Notes: generated by a model not told the origin, from the sequence alone. A stretch of DNA of 57,854 bases from CAVVVS01 sp963751355 (GCA_963751355.1 CAVVVS010000054.1:1-57854), one strand, 5' to 3'; positions 45,239 through 54,568 are shown, counted from the stretch's first letter. Numbers and translations are program-made.

Positions 45239-45472
45239 ATGAATAAACAAAAACATATTAATGGCATTGATGCTGACCGGTTGTTTGAAATAATGAATGT
45301 AATAAAAGAGAAACCGAATTTAGCAAAATTTCAGTTTCGCGCTAAAAATACATGGATGAACGGTGGGCACAGCCGTTCTGTTATCAAGGGATTTTACGGA
45401 GCAGAAATGGAAGATGACACACGTTCTTTTCCGGTATCCGTTTCTATCGAGGATGAATTCTACAATAATTAA
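45239..45472 (+). pseudogene. OsmC-family fragment (N-terminal domain only)
   Basis: 77 residues, intact frame. NGIDADRLFEIMNVIKEKP, LAKFQFRAKNTWMNGGHSRS and IKGFYGAEMEDDTRSFPV match the N-terminal region of OsmC-type peroxiredoxins that reads ...DTSRTEPFVFDADEP. After that the protein ends at EDEFYNN. The C-terminal domain with both peroxidatic cysteines is absent, so it cannot act as a peroxidase. It may be a truncated gene; whether the fragment is expressed is unknown. Confidence 0.65.
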
Positions 45473-45503
45473 AAAAAGAATATCCCTCGGTGAAAAAATT
45501 TAA

Positions 45504-46207
45504 ATGCAACAATTTAAAATGGAAACACAAACAAAACCGGATCTTATAAAATCTAATGAAAAAAATACCCAATTCATGGCTCAACAGTTGCGCAAGCCGA
45601 GCGGAGAATTTGCCCAAAAGGTAGGGGAACAAATGAATAAATTTAATGAAGTGCTTTATGATTTTGTATTCAGCTTGATGCAAATAGAAGATTATGATCA
45701 TATTCTTGAAATAGGATTTGGTAACGGAAAATTCTTTAACAAATTATTTACCACTGCAAAACTTTTGAGTGTTAAAGGGGTAGATTTTTCCGATGAAATG
45801 ATTGAAGAGGCAGAACTGAATAATCAATCATTAATATCAACGCGAGCACTTAAACTTTACAATAGAAGCAGTGATAATCTTCCTTTCCCGGAAAATGTAT
45901 TTGATAAAGTTTTTTGTAATATGGTCATTTATTTCTGGGACAATCCCGAAAATTATCTTAAAGAAATAAGGAGAGTTTTAAAACCCGACGGTAAATTCTA
46001 TGCCGGACGAAAGACAGCACGCTAAGATTTCCTTTTGCAAAATATGGATTCAATTTTTATGAGACGGAAGATTGGAGATCAATTTTGGAAAGGAGCGGAT
46101 TTAATCTATTAGCTGCTGATAAAAAACTTGAAAATGTTATTCACGATGATGAAAGATATTTTCAGCTTGAATCGGTTTGTTTTACTGCAGAGAAAAAGAT
46201 TAATTAA
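45504..46207 (+). pseudogene. SAM-dependent class I methyltransferase, frameshifted
   Basis: The frame from 45504 encodes a class I methyltransferase core: EDYDHILEIGFGNGKFFNKL (motif I, SAM binding), VKGVDFSDEMIEEAE and VFDKVFCNMVIYFWDNPENY. It is then shifted after KFYAG near 46,005. The next frame continues the same domain (LRFPFAKYGFNFYETEDWRS, VIHDDERYFQLESVCFTAEKKIN) to a TAA at 46207. Repairing one indel would give about 233 residues. Either a genuine pseudogene or a local error; the substrate is unknown. It follows the OsmC fragment by 31 bases. Confidence 0.8.
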
Positions 46208-46325
46208 AATTAATACAAAATTTTTTCCCTCTGATAATTTGTGAATTTTCTTTCAGAATAAAATCTATGCGGAAGATTTTATTTATAAATAAAAAACCTG
46301 AGTAAATCATTTAAAGGAGGCACTT

Positions 46326-47105
46326 GTGAAAAGAATAATATTTTTTCTGTATGGGGTAATATGCTACCTCATATTTTTTGCAACATTTCTGTATGCAATC
46401 GGATTTGTTATAAATTTGGCAGTCCCTAAGTCAATTGATTTCGGATATCAGGGAGGTAGGGAATATGCATGGCTTATAGATATACTTCTTCTATCTTTGT
46501 TTGCAATTCAACATAGCGTAATGGCGCGCCAGGGATTTAAAAAAGCGTGGACTAAAATTGTTCCCAAACCGATTGAGAGAAGTACTTATGTTTTGTTTTC
46601 CAGCATTGCACTAATATTGTTATTCATGTTTTGGCGACCAATGTCAGGCGTAGTTTGGGATGCACAAAATACCATACTTGGATCAGTGCTCACATGGCTG
46701 TATTTTGTTGGCATGTTCATAGTTTTGTTTGATACATTTCTCATTAACCATTTTCATCTATTCGGATTACAACAAGTCTACCTTAATTTAAAAAAACGAG
46801 AGCAGGAGTACCCGAAATTTGTAAAGCCACTGCTTTATAAAGTGGTCAGACATCCTTTAATGCTGGGCTTTATAATTGCGTTTTGGGCTGCGCCTCAAAT
46901 GACTGTAGGCCATCTTTTATTTGCCTTTGCCACAACCGGGTATATACTCGTTGCAATTCAATTAGAAGAACGCGATATGGTAAGGTTTCATGGACAGGAT
47001 TATATTAGATACCAGCAGGAAGTTTCACAAATTATTCCGTTGCCGCCTAAGAAAGGATCCGCCGTTGGTGTTATGGAGAAAAATCTTTCGCATAGAGATA
47101 ATTGA
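46326..47105 (+). CDS. Methanethiol S-methyltransferase-like membrane protein (MddA/NnrU family)
   Basis: 259 residues; GTG start with AAAGGAGG 7 bases upstream. About six membrane helices. The family signature is visible: LIDILLLSLFAIQHSVMARQGFKK, FGLQQVYLNLKKRE, then YKVVRHPLMLGFIIAFWAAPQMTVGHLLFA and VAIQLEERDMVRFHGQDYIRYQ (shared with isoprenylcysteine carboxyl methyltransferases). MddA methylates methanethiol to dimethyl sulfide with SAM; this member is close enough to suggest it, but NnrU-like relatives cannot be excluded. Confidence 0.7.
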   Translation: MKRIIFFLYGVICYLIFFATFLYAIGFVINLAVPKSIDFGYQGGREYAWLIDILLLSLFAIQHSVMARQGFKKAWTKIVPKPIERSTYVLFSSIALILLFMFWRPMSGVVWDAQNTILGSVLTWLYFVGMFIVLFDTFLINHFHLFGLQQVYLNLKKREQEYPKFVKPLLYKVVRHPLMLGFIIAFWAAPQMTVGHLLFAFATTGYILVAIQLEERDMVRFHGQDYIRYQQEVSQIIPLPPKKGSAVGVMEKNLSHRDN

Positions 47106-47264
47106 ACCGGATAATTAATTATTATTAAAAATCATTCAATTATCCTATACCTAAGCCTTCTACAAAATTTCTTTAGATTTGAATAGAATAATTCATCAAC
47201 AAAACCTGGGTTTTAAAATGATAAATGAAGAAATAATAGAAAAATTTAAAAATCGATTGAGAAG

Positions 47265-47453
47265 CCAACTAATTCTGCAGGAGGAGCCTACGTAAATATG
47301 ACGATGGACGAAACTCCGGATCAGGTAAAAGCAGCTTACCGGGACAACTAAGAACAGCTCGCGGCTGTTAAGTCCAAATATGATCCGGCAAAATTGTTCC
47401 GGTTTAATTAAAACATCAAACCTTCTGATATGATGGATGCCCAGGTTGATTAA
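47265..47453 (+). pseudogene. BBE-domain remnant of a FAD-linked oxidase
   Basis: Reading plus from about 47,265: NSAGGAYVNMTMDETPDQVK, AAYRDN, stop, EQLAAVKSKYDPAKLFRFN, stop, NIKPS. This is the C-terminal berberine-bridge (BBE) box (Y-V-N...Y-x-x-N-Y-x-R-L...K-x-K-Y-D-P-x-N-x-F-R-x-N-Q-N-I-x-P). The stops are TAA at the Tyr and Gln positions of the consensus. The FAD-binding part is missing. A dead gene tail. Confidence 0.75.
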
Positions 47454-47490
47454 AATTATTAAACAATAACTAAAAGAAAGGAGAAATAAA

Positions 47491-47754
47491 ATGCTTTTTC
47501 ATATAACTTATAAAGTTCCGTTCGGACAACGCGATGCTGCACAAGAGCGATTCAAAAAAACAGGAGCTCCACCAACTGAAGGGGTTACTATGAAAGACCG
47601 CTGGCACAGTGTAGATGGCGACCGGGGGTTTATTATTGCCGAAACTTCGAATGTAGAAGCAATCGGAAAGTGGATTCAAGATTGGTCTGATGTTTTAAAT
47701 TTCAAGGCTACGCCCATATTAACTGATGAACAGATTGCTAAAGTGATTAGTTGA
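47491..47754 (+). CDS. DUF3303 family protein
   Basis: 87 residues, soluble. MLFHITYKVPFGQRDAAQERF, then KDRWHSVDGDRGFIIAET and IGKWIQDWSDVLNFKATPIL match DUF3303. These are small ferredoxin-like (dimeric alpha-beta barrel) proteins related to monooxygenase-type domains; function is not established. AAAGGAG lies 9 bases before the ATG. A terminator follows. Confidence 0.88.
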   Translation: MLFHITYKVPFGQRDAAQERFKKTGAPPTEGVTMKDRWHSVDGDRGFIIAETSNVEAIGKWIQDWSDVLNFKATPILTDEQIAKVIS

Positions 47755-47833
47755 TGTGTTTATTAGTTTTCATTTATTATTCGTATTGTTCGGTGTACAA
47801 TACAAGAGTTCTTAAATAATATTTATTTGTTAA

Positions 47834-47888
47834 AAGCCGGACCTGAAAATAGTCTACTAAATTATAATTTTTCAGGTTTGGCTTTTTT
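47834..47888 (+). terminator. Terminator after the DUF3303 gene
   Basis: AAAGCC..ACCTGAAAA pairs imperfectly with TTTTTCAGGT..GGCTTT, then TTTTT. A two-base bulge on each side interrupts the stem. Confidence 0.7.
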
Positions 47889-48656
47889 GTTAAAGCTTTG
47901 AATATGTAAATAATTAAAAAATATAATTCTGAAATTATTTGATTTTATACCGTATTATTTAGAAGATAAATTTACTCAAGTTGGCTGTTTATTTTTGAAA
48001 AACATCAAAACCGTTATTATGCCTTACCATCATTGAGGTAAGATACATTACAAATAACTATAATATGGCATTCTGAACTCACCCATCCGGTCGCAAAGCG
48101 ATAAATACCAGAATCTCAAGGAATCATAAAATCGACCAAATAAAATCAATCGTGTGAAATTTTGGATTACCATAGAGGCAGGCAAGACGAATAGTGATCA
48201 ATTCTGACTTGCAGATAATTTGAATAAATTTAATAGTTGCTATTTTTTAACAAAAAACGAATGATATCCTGCAACAATTAATAAAACATACAAAAAATCC
48301 TACACAACCAAATTATAAGTAAATTTCACAAATAATCATTTGAAAAGCTATTTGAATTTGTGTCTGAATAATACAGGGAGTTCTCTTATCGTTTAACAAA
48401 AGGTTCAATTAATATGACCTATTTACTTTTATAAAAAGCATTTGTACTTGAAATCACATAAACAATAAACTCAAAAGCATAATTGCACATAAAAACGAGA
48501 TTAGGTTCAGCCAATCATCTCTATAGCGAAACAAAAATTCCAATAAAACAGTCTATCTGAGAAAAGATCGATTTGTAAGTGTTGTGGATAACTTGCTATT
48601 CAAATAAAATATCTTATTATTTATGTCTATATTACAATACTACACGGTGGTTAGAT
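47889..48656. other. Long non-coding region upstream of the sucrose operon
   Basis: About 770 AT-rich bases with no supported gene or repeat. The operon promoter presumably lies at the right end; GGTGGTTAG just before 48657 is the best ribosome-binding candidate. Confidence 0.4.
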
Positions 48657-49547
48657 ATGAAACAAGTTACATCTATAGGAGAAATTTTATTCGATGTTTA
48701 TCCTGATGGAAAGAACCTTGGCGGAGCACCGTTCAACTTTATTTATCATATAATTAAGTTAACGGGAAAAGGCAATTTCATCAGCAGAGTAGGAAGTGAT
48801 GGCCCTGGCAAGGAAATAATTGAATTCTTGAAAATGCAAAAAATTTCTGTTGAGAATATACAGATTGACGAGACACACAAAACCGGAGTAGCAAAAACAA
48901 TATTAGATGAACAAAAGGTGCCGACATTTACAATAGAGCTTAGCGCGGCTTATGATTATATCGAACAATCTAAAAACATAGATCACTTAATAAAAAATAC
49001 CGATTGTATGTATTTCGGAACGCTTGCACAAAGAGAGTTAAAATCGCGGGAGACGATCCAATCTCTTCTCAACCGTGATATAAAATATTTCTGCGATCTA
49101 AACATCAGACAAAATTTTTATTCTGTTGATGTATTAAAAAGTTCTTTAAGCGCAGCAAATGTTTTAAAAATTAATATTGATGAATTGGGACTTATAAATG
49201 ATCTCCTCTTAAAAGATACTTTCGAAATTAACAAAATTGCTGAGAAATTAATTTCTGAATTTGATATTAATCTGCTTTGTGTAACTAAAGGCAGTGATGG
49301 TGCTGTTCTGTTTACCGAACAGAAAATGAATAGCTACAATATCAAAATTGATGAGATAATTGATACGGTGGGCGCGGGTGATGCATATGCCGCTATTCTA
49401 TGTATAGGATACCTTAAAGAATGGGATATTGACCGGATAAATAAGCTCGCCTCCGAGTTCGCCGGTGAGATAGTAAAAGTTGAAGGTGCTTTACCGAAGG
49501 ACGAATCATTTTATAACAAGTTTAAAGACAAAATTAAAAATGAATAA
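48657..49547 (+). CDS. PfkB-family sugar kinase (probable fructokinase)
   Basis: 296 residues from the ATG at 48657 (the frame is open further 5', but homology begins at MKQVTSIGEILFDVYP). PfkB signatures: GGAPFNFIYHI near the N-terminus, SRVGSDGPGKEIIEFL, and the ATP-binding IIDTVGAGDAYAAILCIGYL near residue 235 (catalytic Asp in G-A-G-D). In the company of sucrose-phosphate synthase and sucrose synthase, phosphorylation of fructose released from sucrose is the likely role. The next gene starts inside its last 8 bases. Confidence 0.88.
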   Translation: MKQVTSIGEILFDVYPDGKNLGGAPFNFIYHIIKLTGKGNFISRVGSDGPGKEIIEFLKMQKISVENIQIDETHKTGVAKTILDEQKVPTFTIELSAAYDYIEQSKNIDHLIKNTDCMYFGTLAQRELKSRETIQSLLNRDIKYFCDLNIRQNFYSVDVLKSSLSAANVLKINIDELGLINDLLLKDTFEINKIAEKLISEFDINLLCVTKGSDGAVLFTEQKMNSYNIKIDEIIDTVGAGDAYAAILCIGYLKEWDIDRINKLASEFAGEIVKVEGALPKDESFYNKFKDKIKNE

Positions 49548-51702
49548 TATAAGTGATAAAAATGGCGGACTGTACATACAACTCTATAGTCTACACGGAC
49601 TGATTAGGGGGTATGATCCGGAACTTGGACGCGATGCTGATACGGGAGGACAAATTACATATGTACTTGAACTTGCCAAAACACTAAGTGAAGATCCTAG
49701 GGTGGATAAAGTTGAATTGTTAACCAGGAGAATAAAAGATAAAAACGTTTCTACTGATTATTCACAATCAATCGAAAACGTAAACGATAAATTCAGTATT
49801 ATAAGGATTCGCTGCGGGGGAGGTAAATATATCAGAAAAGAATTACTTTGGAATCACCTTGAAGAATTTGTCGATAAAAGTATAAAGTATATAAAATCTC
49901 AGGGGAGGCTTCCTGATATTATACACAGTCATTATGCTGATGCCGGTTATGTGTGCAGTGAGCTTACAAAATTTTTCGGGATACCGTTTATTCATACAGG
50001 ACATTCCCTTGGAAGAAGTAAGCTGAAAAAATTACTGCATGACGGTGTATCTGAAGAAGATATTGAAAAAAGATATAAAATTAGTCATCGCATTGATGTG
50101 GAAGAGAGCGTAATTTATTATGCCGATTTGATTATTACAAGCACGCACCAGGAAATTCAAAAACAATACGGCGAATATAATAATAGCCAGAAAGAAAAAT
50201 TTAAAGTAATCCCTCCGGGTGTTAATATAGAAAAATTTTATCCGTTTAATGACAAAAAGCTAGCTCATCCGGAAGCGGAAAAATTTAAAGGGATTATAAC
50301 TGAAAAACTTCTAAAGTTTTTTATAGATGTAGATAAGCCTTTGATACTTACTATCTGCCGTCCCGATAAAAGGAAAAATATTTCCGGGTTAATTACCGCA
50401 TACGGGGAGGATAAAGAATTACAAAAAAAAGCTAACCTGGCAATCTTTGCAGGTATTAGAAAAGATATCCAGGAAATGCCCGATAATGAAAGGGAAGTCT
50501 TAACCGAAATTTTATTGTTGATGGACAAATATAATCTTTACGGTAAAATGGCAATTCCCAAAAGGCACAACACTCAATTTGAGGTTCCCGAACTTTACAG
50601 GATAGCGGCTGAATACGGCGGAATATTTGTAAACGCTGCATTAACCGAACCATTCGGATTAACTTTAATTGAGGCTGCGGGTTCAGGAGTACCGGTTGTA
50701 GCAACAGATGACGGCGGACCCAGAGATATAATATCAAATTTAAAAAACGGGTTACTTGTTGATGTAGCAGATTCAAAAAATATATCTGAGGCACTGAATA
50801 ATATTTTAAATGATAAGAAATTATGGATAGAATATTCTGAAAACGGCATCAAGAATGTTAAAAAATATTATACATGGATCGCACATGCAGATACATATCT
50901 TGACGAAATCGACAGACTTTTGAGCAAAGAACTTGTTAAAGAAAATACTTTTGCAACAGTCGGTAGAAAATTGATGGATATGGAAAAATTAATTGTAAGC
51001 GATATAGATCATACTCTACTTGGCGATGATGTGGGATTGAATGAGTTTAAAGAAGTATTGCATAATTGCGAACAAAAAACCGGATTCGCAGTAGCCACTG
51101 GTAGAACTGTAAAATCGGCTTTCGATGTTTTGAATGATAATAATGTCCCTCTGCCGGATGTTATTATTTCATCGGTCGGTTCTGAAATTTATTACAACTA
51201 TAAAGGTGACTTAATATATTCCAAGGGCTGGGATGCTCATATCTCCAATCAATGGCAAAGAGATAAAATTGTTAATCTACTGAATCAATTTGATTTTCTT
51301 CAATACCAGGAAGAAGAAACACAAAGAAAATTTAAAATCAGTTATTATACTCAGGAAGTGTCGGAATATCTCGACTTAATAAAAGAGACATTGATTAAAA
51401 ACAAATTGAAAGCAAATGTCATATTTAGCCACGGGCAATTTTTAGATATTCTTCCGTACCGCGCGTCAAAAGGAAAAGCGATCAGGTATCTATGTTACCG
51501 GTGGAACCTTCCTTATGAAAATATACTTGTAGCGGGCGACTCGGGAAATGATATGGAAATGTTAAAAGGTGAACTTTTAGGTGTGGTTGTAGCCAACTAT
51601 AGCCATGAACTTGAAGCTTTAAGGGGAAGTAAAAGAATTTATTTTGCAGAAAGATCTTATGCCGGGGGAATAGTTGATGGGATAAAATATTACAACTTTT
51701 AA
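49540..51702 (+). CDS. Sucrose-phosphate synthase with fused sucrose-phosphate phosphatase domain
   Basis: 720 residues from the ATG at 49540, overlapping the kinase stop. Residues about 10-455 are a GT4 glycosyltransferase like plant/cyanobacterial SPS: GGLYIQLYSLHGLIRGYDPE, DADTGGQITYVLELAKTL, TGHSLGRSK, VIPPGVN and the donor loop EPFGLTLIEAAGSGVPVVAT. About 480-720 are a HAD phosphatase: VSDIDHTLLGDD (motif I, D-x-D-x-T) and VAGDSGNDMEML (motif IV), as in sucrose-6-phosphate phosphatase. It joins UDP-glucose (or ADP-glucose) with fructose 6-phosphate and then removes the phosphate to give sucrose. Confidence 0.93.
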   Translation: MNNISDKNGGLYIQLYSLHGLIRGYDPELGRDADTGGQITYVLELAKTLSEDPRVDKVELLTRRIKDKNVSTDYSQSIENVNDKFSIIRIRCGGGKYIRKELLWNHLEEFVDKSIKYIKSQGRLPDIIHSHYADAGYVCSELTKFFGIPFIHTGHSLGRSKLKKLLHDGVSEEDIEKRYKISHRIDVEESVIYYADLIITSTHQEIQKQYGEYNNSQKEKFKVIPPGVNIEKFYPFNDKKLAHPEAEKFKGIITEKLLKFFIDVDKPLILTICRPDKRKNISGLITAYGEDKELQKKANLAIFAGIRKDIQEMPDNEREVLTEILLLMDKYNLYGKMAIPKRHNTQFEVPELYRIAAEYGGIFVNAALTEPFGLTLIEAAGSGVPVVATDDGGPRDIISNLKNGLLVDVADSKNISEALNNILNDKKLWIEYSENGIKNVKKYYTWIAHADTYLDEIDRLLSKELVKENTFATVGRKLMDMEKLIVSDIDHTLLGDDVGLNEFKEVLHNCEQKTGFAVATGRTVKSAFDVLNDNNVPLPDVIISSVGSEIYYNYKGDLIYSKGWDAHISNQWQRDKIVNLLNQFDFLQYQEEETQRKFKISYYTQEVSEYLDLIKETLIKNKLKANVIFSHGQFLDILPYRASKGKAIRYLCYRWNLPYENILVAGDSGNDMEMLKGELLGVVVANYSHELEALRGSKRIYFAERSYAGGIVDGIKYYNF

Positions 51703-51714
51703 ATTTTGGAAAGG

Positions 51715-52752
51715 ATGATCGATTTGATTAAGAGTGTCAGAATATTAATAGAGGAAAATAAAAAAGACTTTTTTAGATATCTTACTAAAGTTACATCTCA
51801 CGATAAAAAATTACTGGTAAAAGGAGACCTTTTTGATATTTTTGAAAAATTTAAAAATGATGACGAAAAAGCTAATTTCAAGGCAATAGAAGAAGTAATA
51901 CATAAGATAAATGAATCTGTTAGTTTAGGTAATTCACTTTACTTCGAAATCCGGGAGAAAATAGCCAATTCCCAATTTTATCATTTTAATATCGAAGAGC
52001 ATTTTTTCGAAGTTATTAATGTAAGAGAATATTTGAAAGTTAAAGAGCGGTTTGTAAATCCAAATGGCGAAAATAATATACTAAGCATCAATTTCAGTAC
52101 TTTTTACGATAAATTCCCCAGTATAAGAGAATCCAAAAGTATCGGAAGGGGAGTTGAGTACTTAAACCGTTATCTCTCCAGCAACATGTTTACACAGCCG
52201 GAAAAACTTCGGAAAGCTCTATTTGATTTTCTTTTTGTTCACAAGCATAATGCCGAACAACTAATACTAAATTCACGGATAAATACTCCCGAACAACTAA
52301 GCAATCAAATAGATAGAGCACTTTCATTTCTGCGCAAAAAAGACGAAGAAGAGCCTTACAACAAATTTAAACATCAACTGCAGGAATTAGGTTTTGAGCC
52401 CGGATTGGGCGATAACGTGGGTCGCATTGTCGAAAGTCTTGAAATGCTCGACGGATTGCTGCAAACCCCGGATCATCAAGCATTGAAAGAATTTTTATCC
52501 CGCATCCCAATGATATTTAATATTACAATTGTTTCGGTACACGGTTATTTTGGACAGGAAGGTGTACTTGGCAAGCCTGATACAGGCGGACAGGTCGTGT
52601 ATATACTTGATCAGGTAAAGGCGCTTGAACAAAAACTTATAAAGTCATTGAAAGAATCCGGGTTAAATGCAAAACCCAAAATTATTATACTCACCCGGTT
52701 AATTCCGAATGCCGACAACACCATGTCGAATAAACGACTGGAAAAAGTTCAT
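51715..52752 (+). CDS. Sucrose synthase, truncated at the assembly junction
   Basis: The ATG at 51715 abuts GGAAAGG; a TTG 9 bases later would have better spacing, so the exact start is open. The N-terminal sucrose-synthase regulatory region is followed by the glycosyltransferase start: FNITIVSVHGYFGQEGVLGKPDTGGQVVYILDQV and IIILTRLIPNADNTM, ending RLEKVHKY. Full enzymes run to about 800 residues; here only about 346 remain. The frame then continues in phase into TypA sequence, so the 3' end is not natural. The enzyme interconverts sucrose plus NDP with NDP-glucose plus fructose. Confidence 0.9.
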
Positions 52753-52760
52753 AAATATGT
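52748..52760. other. Probable assembly junction between two genomes
   Basis: RLEKVH of sucrose synthase is followed in the same frame by KYVTSRQIRDRL, which is internal TypA/BipA sequence. Base composition shifts from AT-rich to more balanced, and indels become frequent at once. The shared bases around AAATATGTGA could have bridged the join. Confidence 0.8.
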
Positions 52761-53590
52761 GACGAGTCGTCAAATTCGCGATCGTTTGCAGCGCGTTGAT
52801 TGCAAACGTAGCGTTGCGTGTGCGTGACGGTGAAGGGGGCGATTGTTTTATTGTCAGGCCGCGGGGAACTGCGTTTCGATTTTGATTGAAACCATGCGCC
52901 GCGAAGGTTTTCAACTGGCGGTTTCGCGTCCACAAGTGATTACCAAAGAAATTGATGGTCAGTTATGTGAGCCTTATGAAGAATTAATGGTGGATGTGGA
53001 AGAGGAGCATCAAGGTAGTATTATGCAATATTTAGCTGAACGTAAGGGTGAACTTGCTAACATGGTACCAGATGGTAAGGGTCGTGTGCGTTTAGATTAT
53101 GTGATTCCAACGCGTGGATTAATTGGTTTTCATTCTAAATTTTTAACTATGACCTCGGGAACAGGTGTGATGCATCATGTTTTTGATCATTATGGTCCTT
53201 ATGCAGGTCAGGCTGTGGCGAGTCGAACACGAGGTGTGTTGATTGCAAATGGTAAAGGTGTAGCAGCGGCTTATGCTTTATGGAATTTACAAGAACGTGG
53301 TGAGTTTATTGATTGGTCCACAAACAGATGTATATGAAGGGATGATCGTTGGAATGAATTCACGAGATAATGATTTAGTGGTGAATGTTTCTAAAGGTAA
53401 GCAATTAACTAACGTGCGAGCCTCTGGTTTTGATGAAAATATTATTTTAACGCCACCTTTATTGTTAACGTTAGAGCAAGCGTTGGAATTTATTAATGAT
53501 GATGAATTGGTGGAGGTCACTCCAGAGTCGATACGTTTGCGTAAGAAATTATTATTAGAACATGAGCGCAAGCGCGCCTCTCGAGTTTAA
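52753..53590 (+). pseudogene. typA: GTPase TypA/BipA, 3' part, frameshifted
   Basis: Only the part from domain III onward is present: KYVTSRQIRDRLQR, then after two or three indels (52,795-52,875) SILIETMRREGFQLAVSRPQ, KEIDGQLCEPYEELMVDVEE, GKGRVRLDYVIPTRGLIGF and FLTMTSGTG. After another indel near 53,310 come DVYEGMIVGMNSRDNDL, LTNVRASGFDENI and TLEQALEFINDDELVEVTPESIR. The 5' GTPase domain is absent because of the junction. TypA is a ribosome-associated GTPase needed under stress. The indels look like sequencing errors, not natural decay, because they affect all neighbours. Confidence 0.9.
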
Positions 53591-53596
53591 GGCCGT

Positions 53597-53658
53597 GTAG
53601 GGTGGTCAGCGCGAAGCGCTGCCCACCATGGTGGGCACGCTACGCGTGACCACCCTAC
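53597..53658. repeat. Cloverleaf palindromic repeat, copy 1
   Basis: A 62-base unit: outer stem GTAGGGTGGTCA/TGACCACCCTAC (12 bp). It encloses three small palindromes: AGCGC-GAA-GCGCT, GCCCACCATGGTGGGC and ACGC-TAC-GCGT. Folded single strand would form a four-way junction with three arms. Copy 2 (55782-55843) differs at two positions; copy 3 (57275-57335) is degraded. Confidence 0.85.
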
Positions 53659-53715
53659 ATTCATTGCCCGCACTTATGTTACAATGGCGATTTTAAATTA
53701 ACCCAAGGAAGAAAT

Positions 53716-54360
53716 ATGTTTAGGAAAACACGCTTTGTTGTCAGCATCATTATTGGTTTGCTTTTCTCTGTTAACGCGCTTGCTGCTGCTCAAGATAGAT
53801 TGGGTGAGATGCATGAACACCAATATAAAAACGCTTTTTTTGGTTTTACGATGCAATTTCCAAAAACATGGTATGCATTAGATAACAACCATTTGCGCAA
53901 GCTTTTCTACGCTAGGTGCAAAATTAAAACCGCGCCAGAAAAAATTAAGCCTTAAAAAATTGGTCGCTTCAAATTCATTAAAAGCCTATTATCTTTTTGT
54001 TGTTACAAAAAGCCTATTGGGCAAACACCTAATGCTTCAGTGCAAGCAAAAGTAATTAATTTAAAAAAAATACATTCTAAAATACAATCACCCCAACAAT
54101 ATTTGAAGGTTGTTAAGTTTGGGCTAACTCGTTTAAGTCAATTTAAAGCATCAGTGACTACAAAGTTACCCAAGGTTAAGATTGGTGGCTTGAAGTTTTC
54201 GCAAATGGCGGTAGCAATGAAAATTGGCTCAATGAAAGTCACACAACACTATTATGCGGCTAAGCGCGATAACTATTTGCTTATGTTTATGACAAGTTAT
54301 GTGAATACGGATGATGGCAAGATAATGAAGGGAATTGTAGATTCCGCTAAATTTAGCTAA
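53716..54360 (+). pseudogene. Exported hypothetical protein, frameshifted
   Basis: A signal peptide (FVVSIIIGLLFSVNALAAAQ) is followed by YKNAFFGFTMQFPKTWYAL. The coding signal moves to a second frame near 53,910 (GAKLKPRQKKLSLKKLVAS, AYYLFVVTKSLLG). It moves again near 54,022 (ASVQAKVINLKKIHSKI, SMKVTQHYYAAKRDNYLLMF, ending VDSAKFS). Repaired it is about 213 residues and looks like a small periplasmic protein of unknown function; similar PsbP-like 'FTMxFPxxW' proteins exist. AAGGAAG precedes the ATG. Confidence 0.7.
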
Positions 54361-54383
54361 TACGTATTGTGTTTATGATAAAA

Positions 54384-54412
54384 AAACGCCGCATTATGCG
54401 GCGTTTTTTTTA
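54384..54412. terminator. Strong bidirectional terminator
   Basis: CGCCGCA-TTA-TGCGGCG with AAAAAA before and TTTTTTT after; it can end both the exported-protein gene and the small minus-strand gene. Confidence 0.93.
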
Positions 54413-54421
54413 TGTTATTGA

Positions 54422-54535
54422 TTATCCCCGTTTATTGCCCATGTAACCTTGACGCCTTTGGCCGGTATGGGTTTGGACGCCACCAGAAGTTTTCTTTAAG
54501 TCTTTATTTTTTATTACTTTTTTGGTTTTTTTCAT
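54422..54535 (-). CDS. Tiny peptide with a double-glycine-like leader (37 aa)
   Basis: MKKTKKVIKNKDLKKTSGG, then a short basic/glycine tail (VQTHTGQRRQGYMGNKRG). GAGGTG lies about 7 bases before the ATG. The KNKDLKKTSGG segment resembles the leader of double-glycine bacteriocin-type precursors (E/D-L-x-x-x-S-G-G); cleavage after GG would release an 18-residue product. A paralogous frame lies just upstream (54569-54668). No processing peptidase or transporter is visible in this short segment. Confidence 0.6.
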   Translation of the reverse strand: MKKTKKVIKNKDLKKTSGGVQTHTGQRRQGYMGNKRG

Positions 54536-54568
54536 AATGAACACCTCAAGTTTATCTATCAATAATCT

